A DNA stretch of 64,000 nt from Sipunculus nudus (taxonomy: Eukaryota > Annelida > Sipuncula > Golfingiida > Sipunculidae), in the NCBI GenBank assembly GCA_026874595.1, contig CM049307.1, positions 1,761,579 through 1,825,578 on the forward strand, given 5' to 3'. The translations under genes were made by a program, and so were the position numbers. Below are positions 63,901 through 64,000 of this stretch, piece after piece. The notes beneath the pieces were generated by a model that did not search any database, was not told the origin of the DNA, and saw only the letters and a program-made list of their open reading frames with translations. Each line of letters starts with the position of its first letter. The first letter of the stretch is position 1.

Positions 63901-64000
63901 AGTCAATCATTTTTATATTTTTTCCAACAAGTCTGCGTTCGCGCCAGTTTGGATCTTGGTCACATGTTAGAACAACACTTGACGTTTTTCTCTTTCATTT
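60909..64000. other. Low-repeat region without recognised gene
   Basis: No exon could be assigned on either strand. Short open frames at 61600-61806 (plus) and 61965-62195 (minus) have no recognisable domain. The sequence has more CG words than the introns to the left, with CACGTG at about 63633 and 63891 and an ATTGGT (inverted CCAAT) near 63679. It could be upstream intron, a promoter of PKC or of another gene. Confidence 0.4.

Noticed and set aside
50400-64000. Search for the upstream PKC exon with the catalytic Lys
   Set aside because: No recognisable glycine-rich loop or alpha-C sequence on the minus strand by eye; a short exon could still be missed.

Overview
The window is an AT-rich animal genomic segment. 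I infer a mollusc, probably a bivalve, from the style of its dispersed repeats (GACGG microsatellite tails, CAAGGGACC heads, dense minisatellites) and from an intron-rich conventional protein kinase C gene. The species assignment is inference only.

The one host gene I can support runs on the minus strand. Six coding exons are spread over 48 kb: 50308-50399, 27766-27828, 21287-21425, 13372-13452, 7745-7852 and 2669-2809. Each has AG/GT junctions, the phases match, and joined they give 624 nt (208 codons). They encode a conventional PKC kinase domain from the hinge through the catalytic loop, DFG, activation loop, APE and C-lobe, into the start of the AGC C-terminal tail. The N-lobe, C1 and C2 exons must lie beyond 64000 or be unrecognised to the right of 50400. 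The last exon(s), with the turn and hydrophobic motifs, must lie left of position 1.

Everything else is intron, or probable intron, filled with repeats. Tandem arrays: 63 bp (1-1577), 25 bp (8867-10330), 37 bp (11888-12802), 83 bp x3 (18544-18796), 46 bp (19422-20680), 66 bp (41588-44470, interrupted), 39 bp (49120-50085), 74 bp (51012-54560) and a degenerate ~360 bp array (58720-60180). Dispersed elements: two families of non-autonomous elements that share termini (5' ACAAGG, 3' GCTAA) and carry family-specific inverted subterminal motifs; a 5'-truncated CR1/L2-like LINE (25775-26799); a complete but internally deleted LTR retrotransposon (28447-31437) with GTAAC target duplication and tRNA-like promoter boxes inside its LTRs; a 1.8-kb element with TTAA duplications and inverted ends (41984-43802); tRNA-type SINEs; a hAT-like MITE; and ~140-bp-period arrays rich in nuclear-receptor DR1 motifs.

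The strongest leads are the two-family terminal architecture with a readable empty site, the LTR carrying Pol III-type A and B boxes, and the extended tRNA-Pro-like sequence inside the LTR element. From about 60180 to 64000 the sequence is less repetitive, with duplicated CACGTG boxes and a 21-G run. No gene could be recognised there.
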